From: Vitreoscilla filiformis
GTDB taxonomy: Bacteria > Pseudomonadota > Gammaproteobacteria > Burkholderiales > Burkholderiaceae_C
DNA: 64,000 bases
Direction: 5' to 3'
Assembly (NCBI RefSeq): GCF_002222655.1
Contig: NZ_CP022423.1
Location: 434,001 to 498,000, forward strand
Below the pieces are notes generated by a model. The model did not search any database and was not told the origin of the DNA. It saw only the letters and a program-made list of their open reading frames with translations. A program made the position numbers and the translations under genes. Below are positions 1-9,934 of this stretch, in pieces. How positions within the stretch are numbered: position 1 is the stretch's first letter; every line of letters begins with the position of its first letter.

Positions 1-346
1 TGTTGGCCGAGCGCAGCCTGAGCCGCTGGGCAGATTGGCCAGCCAGCGATGGCCGCCCGGATTTGTACGCGCTGGTGCAATCGACCTGCACAGCGTGGCT
101 GGCGCGGCGCGGGGAGCGCGCAGGGTTTGTGCTGGATGAGGCGTGCTGTGTGGTGTCGGCCTATCAGCCGATGCGCCAGCGGCGCAGCAGTGCGCCTGCC
201 GACGAGGCGCCCTTGCAATTCAGCACCGTGGAACTCAGCGGCGAACTGACGGTGCAAGACCCCAGCGCTTTCACCCACATGCTGACGCACGGCCTGGGCA
301 GCGCCAAGGCGTTTGGCTGTGGGTTGATGTTGGTGCGGCGGGCACT

Positions 347-350
<4 letters not shown>
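1..350 (+). CDS. cas6e: Cas6e (CasE) CRISPR RNA endoribonuclease, C-terminal part
   Basis: This is the last ~115 codons of a gene that begins before the window (reading phase starts at base 3). Cas6e is the type I-E Cascade subunit that cuts pre-crRNA at the base of each repeat hairpin and stays bound to it. The visible part ends in GLGSAKAFGCGLMLVRRAL, the glycine-rich C-terminal motif (G-x-G-x-x-K-x-F-G-x-G-L) typical of RAMP-fold Cas6e. Directly downstream, cas1 starts at a GTG whose last bases are shared with this stop codon (GTGA), so the genes are translationally coupled. The rest of the Cascade operon (cas3, cas8e, cse2, cas7, cas5) must lie upstream, outside the window. The catalytic N-terminal half cannot be inspected. 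Confidence 0.9.
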
Positions 351-1550
<1,200 letters not shown>

Positions 1551-1644
1551 TGCGGCTCTTTAACAATCTGTTTGGGAGGGTCTAAAAATCGGTAGATTTT
1601 TGAGGGGTGAAATTTGTCTTTGGAATCATTGAGATAGGATTGGT
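1551..1644 (+). promoter_or_regulatory. CRISPR leader, including a 7-bp inverted repeat
   Basis: This 94-bp AT-richer stretch lies between the cas2 stop and the first repeat and is the expected site of new-spacer insertion. It carries a boxA-like element at 1555-1566 (separate entry) and a perfect inverted repeat AAAAATC-GGTA-GATTTTT at 1584-1601. Near the array there is only a weak sigma70-like pair, TTGTCT (1614-1619) and TAGGAT (1635-1640) with 15-bp spacing, so I am not confident of a promoter here. The array may be transcribed from a promoter further upstream. No clear IHF consensus was found. Confidence 0.75.
1555..1566 (+). promoter_or_regulatory. boxA-like antitermination element in CRISPR leader
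   Basis: The bases GCTCTTTAACAA match the core of the ribosomal-operon boxA (E. coli TGCTCTTTAACA) almost completely. BoxA RNA is bound by NusB/NusE and lets RNA polymerase resist Rho on untranslated transcripts. BoxA elements upstream of CRISPR arrays have been reported in other bacteria as protection against Rho. Here the element sits 79 bp before the first repeat of a 7.1-kb untranslated array. It can only act if transcription begins upstream of 1555, for instance within cas2 or from the cas operon. Confidence 0.7.
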
Positions 1645-4600
1645 GTGTTCCCCACGGGGGTGGGGATGAACCGAATCGTCAGGGGGTAGCACGCCCCGAG
1701 GTCTGGTGTTCCCCACGGGGGTGGGGATGAACCGAATCGTCAGGGGGTAGCACGCCCCGAGGTCTGGTGTTCCCCACGGGGGTGGGGATGAACCTTCGAT
1801 TCTGGAATTCAATTTCGGCGGCTATTTGTGTTCCCCACGGGGGTGGGGATGAACCGCGCCGTGCCGAACTGCGGCGCCGCCGCGTGCCGTGTTCCCCACG
1901 GGGGTGGGGATGAACCGAAGGGCGTGCTCACCTCGTCCGGCCCGCCGGAGTGTTCCCCACGGGGGTGGGGATGAACCGCATCCGGTCATGTACCGGTGGG
2001 CGAATCGCCTGTGTTCCCCACGGGGGTGGGGATGAACCGTATTTGCCCAAGCTCTCGCCTGTTTTTGCTGTGTGTTCCCCACGGGGGTGGGGATGAACCG
2101 CCCAGCGCCAGCAAGAGGCGCAGGCCACGCCGGTGTTCCCCACGGGGGTGGGGATGAACCGGAGCCGCCCAAGCAGGCGCCGCAGCCATCGGCGTGTTCC
2201 CCACGGGGGTGGGGATGAACCGTGACAATCTCCGCCATGACAGACACTTCTTCCGTGTTCCCCACGGGGGTGGGGATGAACCGATAAAAAAACTGCGTCT
2301 GACTGAAGTGGGTCAGTGTTCCCCACGGGGGTGGGGATGAACCGCACAGGCGCGCAAAATAAATCGGGTTGAGCAAGTGTTCCCCACGGGGGTGGGGATG
2401 AACCGACGCTGAACGACGCCCTGCGTGCTGTGCTGCCGTGTTCCCCACGGGGGTGGGGATGAACCGTTTGAGCGAGAAACCCGCTCAGTGCCGGCTGCGT
2501 GTTCCCCACGGGGGTGGGGATGAACCGGGGGTGTCGTACATTGTCAAAACGGAGCGCGGGTGTTCCCCACGGGGGTGGGGATGAACCGCGGAACGTCGTG
2601 CAGTTCGATGATCCGGCACCGTGTTCCCCACGGGGGTGGGGATGAACCGGGCAAGGAGTTCGCCCACCAGTGATGATTGACGTGTTCCCCACGGGGGTGG
2701 GGATGAACCGGTGCTGCACCTGATGATAAGTGCTGCACTTTGGTGTTCCCCACGGGGGTGGGGATGAACCGATTAGCCAGCGCCAGCGCCTCAGCATCCG
2801 ACAGTGTTCCCCACGGGGGTGGGGATGAACCGTGAACAACAGGTTTGTCAAGACTCTGATATCAGTGTTCCCCACGGGGGTGGGGATGAACCGCTCTCTA
2901 CGGCCCGCTTGCGGCGCACCGCTATCGTGTTCCCCACGGGGGTGGGGATGAACCGCCCGTACGCGGAAAATAGACCGTGCCGGTTTCGTGTTCCCCACGG
3001 GGGTGGGGATGAACCGCCCGGGCGCGCATCTGGCGCATGCGCTTGGGGGTGTTCCCCACGGGGGTGGGGATGAACCGTTATCAACCGTCGCCAAAGGATC
3101 AAAGGACGAGTGTTCCCCACGGGGGTGGGGATGAACCGCGAGGGCGGCTAGATCACTTGAGCTGGGTGACGTGTTCCCCACGGGGGTGGGGATGAACCGC
3201 ATTGATGCCCAACGCTGACGTAACCGGCCTTGTGTTCCCCACGGGGGTGGGGATGAACCGACAGTGGACGGGGCGGGCTCCGGCGTAGATGCGTGTTCCC
3301 CACGGGGGTGGGGATGAACCGCCGTCCGCATCATGCTCAACCCCGCCCACCCGGTGTTCCCCACGGGGGTGGGGATGAACCGCTTATGGAGCACGACAGG
3401 CTGACCCTTGAGCCGTGTTCCCCACGGGGGTGGGGATGAACCGGACGGCAACCATGATTAAAAACGGTCTGGAATGTGTTCCCCACGGGGGTGGGGATGA
3501 ACCGAGCGCGACGCCATCCGCAAGGCGCATGATGCGGTGTTCCCCACGGGGGTGGGGATGAACCGACGACAAGCGCTTGCGCCAAGGCGGTCGCAAAGTG
3601 TTCCCCACGGGGGTGGGGATGAACCGCTCGAAAATGCAACGCAATCGAATTCGACCACCGTGTTCCCCACGGGGGTGGGGATGAACCGCGATCATACTCG
3701 TCGGATCCCCGTTTGACCTGGTGTTCCCCACGGGGGTGGGGATGAACCGTCGTGGACTAATGCTTGATTTGTCTAACGCATGTGTTCCCCACGGGGGTGG
3801 GGATGAACCGACGTGGAGCTGTCTGGATCGCTGGAGGCCCCGGTGTTCCCCACGGGGGTGGGGATGAACCGGTGGCGCGAGCGATGCGCAACCTGCACGG
3901 GGTGTGTTCCCCACGGGGGTGGGGATGAACCGGCCATTAAGGATGCATTTGCAAACGGGGCCGGGTGTTCCCCACGGGGGTGGGGATGAACCGATGCGGA
4001 TGTGTTCCGGGCGGTCTCGCGGGCCGTGTTCCCCACGGGGGTGGGGATGAACCGCAAATCATCGCCGAAGCCAAGGCCGGTGGCTAGTGTTCCCCACGGG
4101 GGTGGGGATGAACCGCGCGAAGACGACAAGCGCCTGCGCGAAGGCGGGTGTTCCCCACGGGGGTGGGGATGAACCGTTTCGGCGGCATCATTAAATGGCG
4201 TATGGAAAGTGTTCCCCACGGGGGTGGGGATGAACCGGCCGGAGTAATTGGGCTTGTAGCCACACCGAAGTGTTCCCCACGGGGGTGGGGATGAACCGGT
4301 GTTGTACAGCCATTGCATGGCCGCTTGCCCGTGTTCCCCACGGGGGTGGGGATGAACCGATGACTTGCAAAGGGCGCGACGGGCTTGCAATGTGTTCCCC
4401 ACGGGGGTGGGGATGAACCGGATTTAATGTCATGAGCGATTCGCAGATGTCAGTGTTCCCCACGGGGGTGGGGATGAACCGTTGAATCAAGCGTGGAGCC
4501 TGAGGATTTGGCTGTGTTCCCCACGGGGGTGGGGATGAACCGGTCATGATCTTGCTCGATCCGGCGGTCGAGTTGTGTTCCCCACGGGGGTGGGGATGAA

Positions 4601-7600
4601 CCGTTGAAAACTTGAACCGCATTACTCATCATCGCGTGTTCCCCACGGGGGTGGGGATGAACCGCGTTAATGCTGGCTTCGCGCAGCCTGACAGCGGTGT
4701 TCCCCACGGGGGTGGGGATGAACCGGGCCACCGATATGGCCCGCGAGACCGCCCGGAGTGTTCCCCACGGGGGTGGGGATGAACCGCCTGACTCTGCGTG
4801 CAAGCGGGTCGTTTGAATGTGTTCCCCACGGGGGTGGGGATGAACCGTATCCGGCAGGGCGGGCGGCGATCCCGCTGTAGTGTTCCCCACGGGGGTGGGG
4901 ATGAACCGAATTGCTGGAGGCGGCATGACGCACGGCGGCAGTGTTCCCCACGGGGGTGGGGATGAACCGCAACCATGTTCGGGAAACTTGACAGCCTCAA
5001 CGTGTTCCCCACGGGGGTGGGGATGAACCGCCTTAGACCTGCTTTCGATGAACAACACCAGTGTGTTCCCCACGGGGGTGGGGATGAACCGTTCAAGAGC
5101 CAGCCGCACCTGGCGTGCCGCGTGTGTTCCCCACGGGGGTGGGGATGAACCGCAATACGTAAATCTACTGTTTGTTTACAAGGAGTGTTCCCCACGGGGG
5201 TGGGGATGAACCGGATCGGCGAGCATATCCGTCGATGGGTGCTTGGTGTTCCCCACGGGGGTGGGGATGAACCGACCCCCGGCTACCCGATTAGCCAGCG
5301 CCAGGAGTGTTCCCCACGGGGGTGGGGATGAACCGGCTTCAAAATTCAAGGCTGCGCGGGCCGTGCAGTGTTCCCCACGGGGGTGGGGATGAACCGTCGA
5401 CGATCCGCCGTAAACCGTTTGAATGCCCGTGTTCCCCACGGGGGTGGGGATGAACCGCCGGAAAAACTCGCTCATGATCGACTCAAGGGGTGTTCCCCAC
5501 GGGGGTGGGGATGAACCGTGCTGGTGGTGTTCGGGCGCGACATCGACCAAGTGTTCCCCACGGGGGTGGGGATGAACCGGCGGTGCTGGCAGTGGCGTCA
5601 AGCAGGGCGACGTGTTCCCCACGGGGGTGGGGATGAACCGACGGGACAGTCGAGGAGGATGTCGACCAGGTCGTGTTCCCCACGGGGGTGGGGATGAACC
5701 GCCTACGGCGGCGCCAATGGCGATTCATCTGCAGTGTTCCCCACGGGGGTGGGGATGAACCGGTCAGCGCGGCCTTGATGGCCGCTTTGGCTTCGTGTTC
5801 CCCACGGGGGTGGGGATGAACCGGTCATGCACGACACTGACGGTGCCGGTGGCGCGTGTTCCCCACGGGGGTGGGGATGAACCGCGCCTGAAGCGTCCCC
5901 ATGCCGATTTCGGCACGTGTTCCCCACGGGGGTGGGGATGAACCGCCCTGGTAGCTTGGCTCAGTGAGCTGAAGCCGGTGTTCCCCACGGGGGTGGGGAT
6001 GAACCGGATATGTTGTCATGAGCGATTTACTTAAACATGTGTTCCCCACGGGGGTGGGGATGAACCGCGTACCGAGCCGCCCAGGCTGGCGTGTCTGAGG
6101 TGTTCCCCACGGGGGTGGGGATGAACCGCTCGGCGGATTGGGGTTGTAGCGATGATCGGCGTGTTCCCCACGGGGGTGGGGATGAACCGCCGGCACCGCA
6201 GCCATCGGCGCGAGAATACCGGTGTTCCCCACGGGGGTGGGGATGAACCGTCGATCGTCATTGACGAGCCGGGCGACCCTGAGTGTTCCCCACGGGGGTG
6301 GGGATGAACCGCAGGTCGCAGCGACCCAGGCATCGGCCCAGGCGTGTTCCCCACGGGGGTGGGGATGAACCGCAGATGCTCTGGCCGCAGCCGCGCCGGC
6401 AGCGGTGTTCCCCACGGGGGTGGGGATGAACCGCCCGTGCCGGGCTTGTCGGGTTGAACGGCGGGGTGTTCCCCACGGGGGTGGGGATGAACCGGTCGAA
6501 GGATCGAAGAAACTCGAACTTATCCAGTGTTCCCCACGGGGGTGGGGATGAACCGCCGGATGAGTGGGTAAAATCAAAAGCAGGGACGTGTTCCCCACGG
6601 GGGTGGGGATGAACCGACACGCGCTGCATCTTGTGGCCCCTGGATTGCGTGTTCCCCACGGGGGTGGGGATGAACCGCGATTGAAGCTGCGCTGCTGGCG
6701 TCCGGTGAAGTGTTCCCCACGGGGGTGGGGATGAACCGTAGCCGTCAGGGCGCGAGACAATCCCGCTGTAGTGTTCCCCACGGGGGTGGGGATGAACCGA
6801 ATAAGACTGCAATCCGCAACGCAACACCAGTGTGTTCCCCACGGGGGTGGGGATGAACCCAGGCCAGTTTGCAAAATGCTGGAAAATAACCCGTGTTCCC
6901 CACGGGGGTGGGGATGAACCGCCGGCGGCGATTGCGTCGGCCTGAGAAAATGTGTGTTCCCCACGGGGGTGGGGATGAACCGACAAAACTGCTCGGATTT
7001 ATCCCGCAAGAGTCGTGTTCCCCACGGGGGTGGGGATGAACCGTCCTCAGTCGGGCATCCTCAAACGCCACGCCCGTGTTCCCCACGGGGGTGGGGATGA
7101 ACCGGTCATTGCGGGTACGGCACGCGCCGGGCGGATGTGTTCCCCACGGGGGTGGGGATGAACCGTCGCAGGGCGTCTCGCATGGCGGTTGTGGTGAGTG
7201 TTCCCCACGGGGGTGGGGATGAACCGTCCCAGCAAAACAACGGGCAGCCCCCAAAAGCGTGTTCCCCACGGGGGTGGGGATGAACCGATGACGGCCAAGC
7301 CTGCGCCTCTTGACATTGAGTGTTCCCCACGGGGGTGGGGATGAACCGTAAATGGAAACCTCCGCCGGCATATGGCACTTGTGTTCCCCACGGGGGTGGG
7401 GATGAACCGACCGCATGGGCATTTACGCCACGGCAGTGCAGGTGTTCCCCACGGGGGTGGGGATGAACCGGCCACAGGGCGCATTGACTTGGCGGTTGCT
7501 GCGTGTTCCCCACGGGGGTGGGGATGAACCGCCAAGATGAAGCAAGCCGATGACAAGGCCAGCGTGTTCCCCACGGGGGTGGGGATGAACCGGCCTCGGC

Positions 7601-8814
7601 AATGCCGACAAGCAAGTTCGCATCGTGTTCCCCACGGGGGTGGGGATGAACCAGCACCCCCAGAGTGGCGGCTAGGGCGAATATCGTGTTCCCCACGGGG
7701 GTGGGGATGAACCGTCCTGTGCGTCCGGGAATTTCAAGTCAGCATCGTGTTCCCCACGGGGGTGGGGATGAACCGTCCTTGGAGCGCGAACTGGGCGACG
7801 CTCGCAAGTGTTCCCCACGGGGGTGGGGATGAACCGCATTGGTGCCCGTCAGTGTAGTGTCGCGGTACGTGTTCCCCACGGGGGTGGGGATGAACCGGCG
7901 CAGCGGCGATGACTGCGGGGCAGCTCGCCGTGTTCCCCACGGGGGTGGGGATGAACCGACCCCAACAAATACGCTTACCGAGTATCGATCGTGTTCCCCA
8001 CGGGGGTGGGGATGAACCGCCCACCAGCCGGCTCAGGCACCGGTGCCGACTGTGTTCCCCACGGGGGTGGGGATGAACCGTCGATCCAGCTCACTGTCGA
8101 GCTAGACGCCGGGTGTTCCCCACGGGGGTGGGGATGAACCGGTTGCGTTGAGGGCTCACGGCCAGCGCTCGCCGTGTTCCCCACGGGGGTGGGGATGAAC
8201 CGTGCTGTGGATTTCTCCCTCTGCTGTGGATCGTGTGTTCCCCACGGGGGTGGGGATGAACCGCAGGCTGACACGTTCGCCCACCCGTCCCGCTTGTGTT
8301 CCCCACGGGGGTGGGGATGAACCGCAGTAAAATGGAATCGGAAAATGGATGCAGTGCGTGTTCCCCACGGGGGTGGGGATGAACCGCCCCCTCAAATCGA
8401 TCTGGACATAGCAGCTCGGTGTTCCCCACGGGGGTGGGGATGAACCGTGACCGCGCTGAGAAATATGGAGCGGCGGGTTGTGTTCCCCACGGGGGTGGGG
8501 ATGAACCGACGCTGGATGAGCTGATGCGCGAGCGCGAGCAGTGTTCCCCACGGGGGTGGGGATGAACCGCCCGCGAACTGCAAGCGCGGCTCGCCGCAGC
8601 TGTGTTCCCCACGGGGGTGGGGATGAACCGGCTCTTGAGGCTCAACGCGCCGCCCAGCGCCGCGTGTTCCCCACGGGGGTGGGGATGAACCGGGCGGTCG
8701 GCGCGGGACTTTCCTTTTTGTGGAGTGTTCCCCACGGGGGTGGGGATGAACCGCAACTGCAAGCCAAGATCAAAAACTTGGAGGCGTGTTCCCCACGGGG
8801 GTGGGGATGACGCC
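1645..8814 (+). CRISPR. Type I-E CRISPR array, 118 repeats and 117 spacers
   Basis: The repeat is 29 bp. It begins GTGTTCCCCAC, has a GGGG loop, and ends GTGGGGATGAACCG. The stem TCCCCAC/GTGGGGA predicts Cas6e cleavage after base 21, leaving an eight-base ATGAACCG handle, as in E. coli I-E. I followed repeat starts row by row from 1645 to 8786. The period is 61 bp throughout except four intervals of 62 bp, so spacers are 32 nt with four of 33 nt (2894-2926, 3627-3659, 8325-8357, 8631-8663). Repeats read as identical except last-base changes at 6860 (C) and 7653 (A), and the terminal repeat at 8786, which loses the match after base 25. Orientation, the leader on the cas2 side and repeat decay at the far end all give plus-strand transcription. 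Long open frames on the minus strand through the array are artefacts of the 61-bp repeat. Confidence 0.99.
1674..1766 (+). repeat. Two leader-proximal CRISPR spacers identical
   Basis: Spacer 1 (1674-1705) and spacer 2 (1735-1766) are the same 32-base sequence (starting AATCGTCAGGGGG, ending CCCCGAGGTCTG), separated by one normal repeat. These are the newest positions of the array. Either a repeat-spacer unit was duplicated by slippage or recombination, or the same protospacer was integrated twice in a row. It could also be an assembly artefact. Confidence 0.95.
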
Positions 8815-9100
8815 CGACGATTACCCCCTGGTTCGTCTGGTGCCCAGCAGCCTGGCGCCCGACACGGTGTTACCGCGCCGCCGCATCGAGCTGCTGATTT
8901 ACTTTGGCCAGCCGGCCAACGAGTCCGACCCCGGTGGCCTGGAAGCTGTTTGCAGCCAATGGCCAGAGATGGAAAAAGCGCTCATCAACGCCTGCTACCA
9001 GTGCCCCGGCATGATCTGCCTATGCCAAGAAACCATCACCGATGAAGACCGCGTGGCCAGCTACAAGCTGCAGGCCCTACGCGTGATGGTACGCAGGTGA
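8807..9100 (+). CDS. Hypothetical protein starting inside the terminal CRISPR repeat
   Basis: A 97-residue open frame whose ATG (8807-8809) lies within the last, degenerate CRISPR repeat. It is [16 protein letters not shown] in the N-terminal part, with a basic RRR and a short cysteine cluster ([11 protein letters not shown] at about residues 69-79). I do not recognise the family. There is no signal peptide or membrane segment. The GGGGTGGGG just upstream comes from the repeat and is too close to be a normal ribosome binding site, so expression is doubtful. Its neighbour on the opposite strand looks phage-derived, so this may also be a mobile-element fragment that lost its original start. It ends about 120 bp before a plus-strand terminator. 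Confidence 0.45.
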   Translation: MTPDDYPLVRLVPSSLAPDTVLPRRRIELLIYFGQPANESDPGGLEAVCSQWPEMEKALINACYQCPGMICLCQETITDEDRVASYKLQALRVMVRR

Positions 9101-9205
9101 AAGGTGTAGACTCCGCCTGCCGGCGCGGGTCATCAGGCTGACTCGGCCCCAGCTCTCGGGCTGAGGATGAGCCGACCAGGGTCGCCAACCTGGCCCACCG
9201 GCGCT

Positions 9206-9805
9206 CTACCGAATACGAACCGCCCCCTTGGGCGGTTTTTGCTTTTCGTTGTAGATCAGCGAGAGAAACCACGCCTCGGTTCCGCTCGCATCGATTTTTA
9301 GGGCCGCACGGTAAGGCTTGCCGTCGATCTTGAGCAACACAAAACGGCGTTCCTGCGGCCCCGCCCAGACCTCACCGTCACGCAGCAAATCGGGCACCTT
9401 GGCGTAATCGGCCACCCCGACCTCTGGATGCTTGGCGATGTGCTCATCCAGCGATGTTCTGGAAAGCCATACCGTCTTGGCTGAGGTTCGCAAGAGTTCT
9501 CGGTCGGCATCCGTGAGGCTGGCGATGGCAAACCGATCCGGTGCACCGGGTCGGTTGAAAAAGAAGTTTTCCAGATTGTGGTTCTGCACCTTGGCATTCT
9601 CAGCCACCAGCGCGTGCCCGCTGCCAGCGTCGCCCAGTCGGCGCAAGTGGTACAGCGGGTTCACGCCACGGTTCACCACTTCATCTACGCTGCGACCGCT
9701 CATCACGTCCAGGGCGCGAGCCAGAGAAGCGAACAAGCTCAACCGTGAGCGCAGTGGCACCAGCACCAGTGTTCCCCACGAGGGTGGGGATGAACCACGA
9801 TCCAA
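9206..9805 (-). CDS. Phage-type PBECR2-like nuclease-domain protein, probably 5'-truncated
   Basis: The frame gives up to 199 residues, but its first ~13 codons translate the orphan CRISPR repeat, so the native N-terminus is missing or starts later (internal ATG at 9703). The C-terminal ~110 residues (DRFAIASLTDADRELL, then TVWLSRTSLDEHIAKHPEVG, DYAKVPDLLRDGEV, and a beta-rich end) resemble the PBECR2 domain, a Barnase/EndoU/ColicinE5/RelE-like fold often fused to Mu-type phage head-morphogenesis (gpF-like) proteins. The preceding ~70 residues would be the tail of such a protein. That assignment comes from recalled motif pattern and is moderate at best. The position between the array end and a stray repeat suggests a prophage remnant. 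It could alternatively be an intact small toxin-like protein. Confidence 0.5.
   Translation of the reverse strand: MDRGSSPPSWGTLVLVPLRSRLSLFASLARALDVMSGRSVDEVVNRGVNPLYHLRRLGDAGSGHALVAENAKVQNHNLENFFFNRPGAPDRFAIASLTDADRELLRTSAKTVWLSRTSLDEHIAKHPEVGVADYAKVPDLLRDGEVWAGPQERRFVLLKIDGKPYRAALKIDASGTEAWFLSLIYNEKQKPPKGAVRIR
9218..9240 (+). terminator. Rho-independent terminator downstream of the CRISPR array
   Basis: A perfect 8-bp stem AACCGCCC (9218-9225) / GGGCGGTT (9230-9237) with a CCTT loop is followed by a T tract (9236-9240) and further T-rich sequence. It reads on the plus strand, so it can end transcripts from the array or from the small ORF at 8807-9100. It overlaps the last codons of the minus-strand gene 9206-9805, where it is simply coding sequence. 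Confidence 0.75.
9769..9797 (+). repeat. Orphan degenerate CRISPR repeat
   Basis: An isolated copy of the 29-bp repeat, in the same orientation as the array and 983 bp past the last array repeat. It differs from consensus at two bases (a G-to-A in the loop, base 13, and A instead of the final G). It has no neighbouring repeat. It may be the original, decayed trailer repeat, now separated from the array by inserted DNA (8811-9768). Confidence 0.9.
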
Positions 9806-9934
9806 GCCGTGTCTCCGCTACACCGGAAGCTCCCCCTTTGGAAAAGGCGGCTGGGCGAATCCCTCCCCCAACGTCCCCCCGCCCGAACGCTGGCATGATG
9901 CAGCCCCTGGCTGCCATGTCCCCCTGGCCTGCGC

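Noticed and set aside
1614..1640. Leader promoter TTGTCT-15-TAGGAT
   Set aside because: Suboptimal spacing and hexamers; it would also exclude the boxA-like element from the transcript. Left as a note in the leader entry only.
1582..9045. Dozens of open frames (both strands, up to ~500 codons) with repeated motifs such as [18 protein letters not shown] and VHPHPRGEH
   Set aside because: They are the CRISPR repeat translated in three frames; the 61-bp period keeps frames open by chance. They are not genes.
9185..9215. tRNA-like string GGTAGAGCGCC on the minus strand near the array trailer
   Set aside because: No matching D-stem partner, anticodon arm or TPsiC arm is present, so it is not a tRNA or a convincing att site.
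8815..9768. Insertion sequence at the array trailer
   Set aside because: No transposase, terminal inverted repeats or clear target duplication could be seen; only phage-like fragments.
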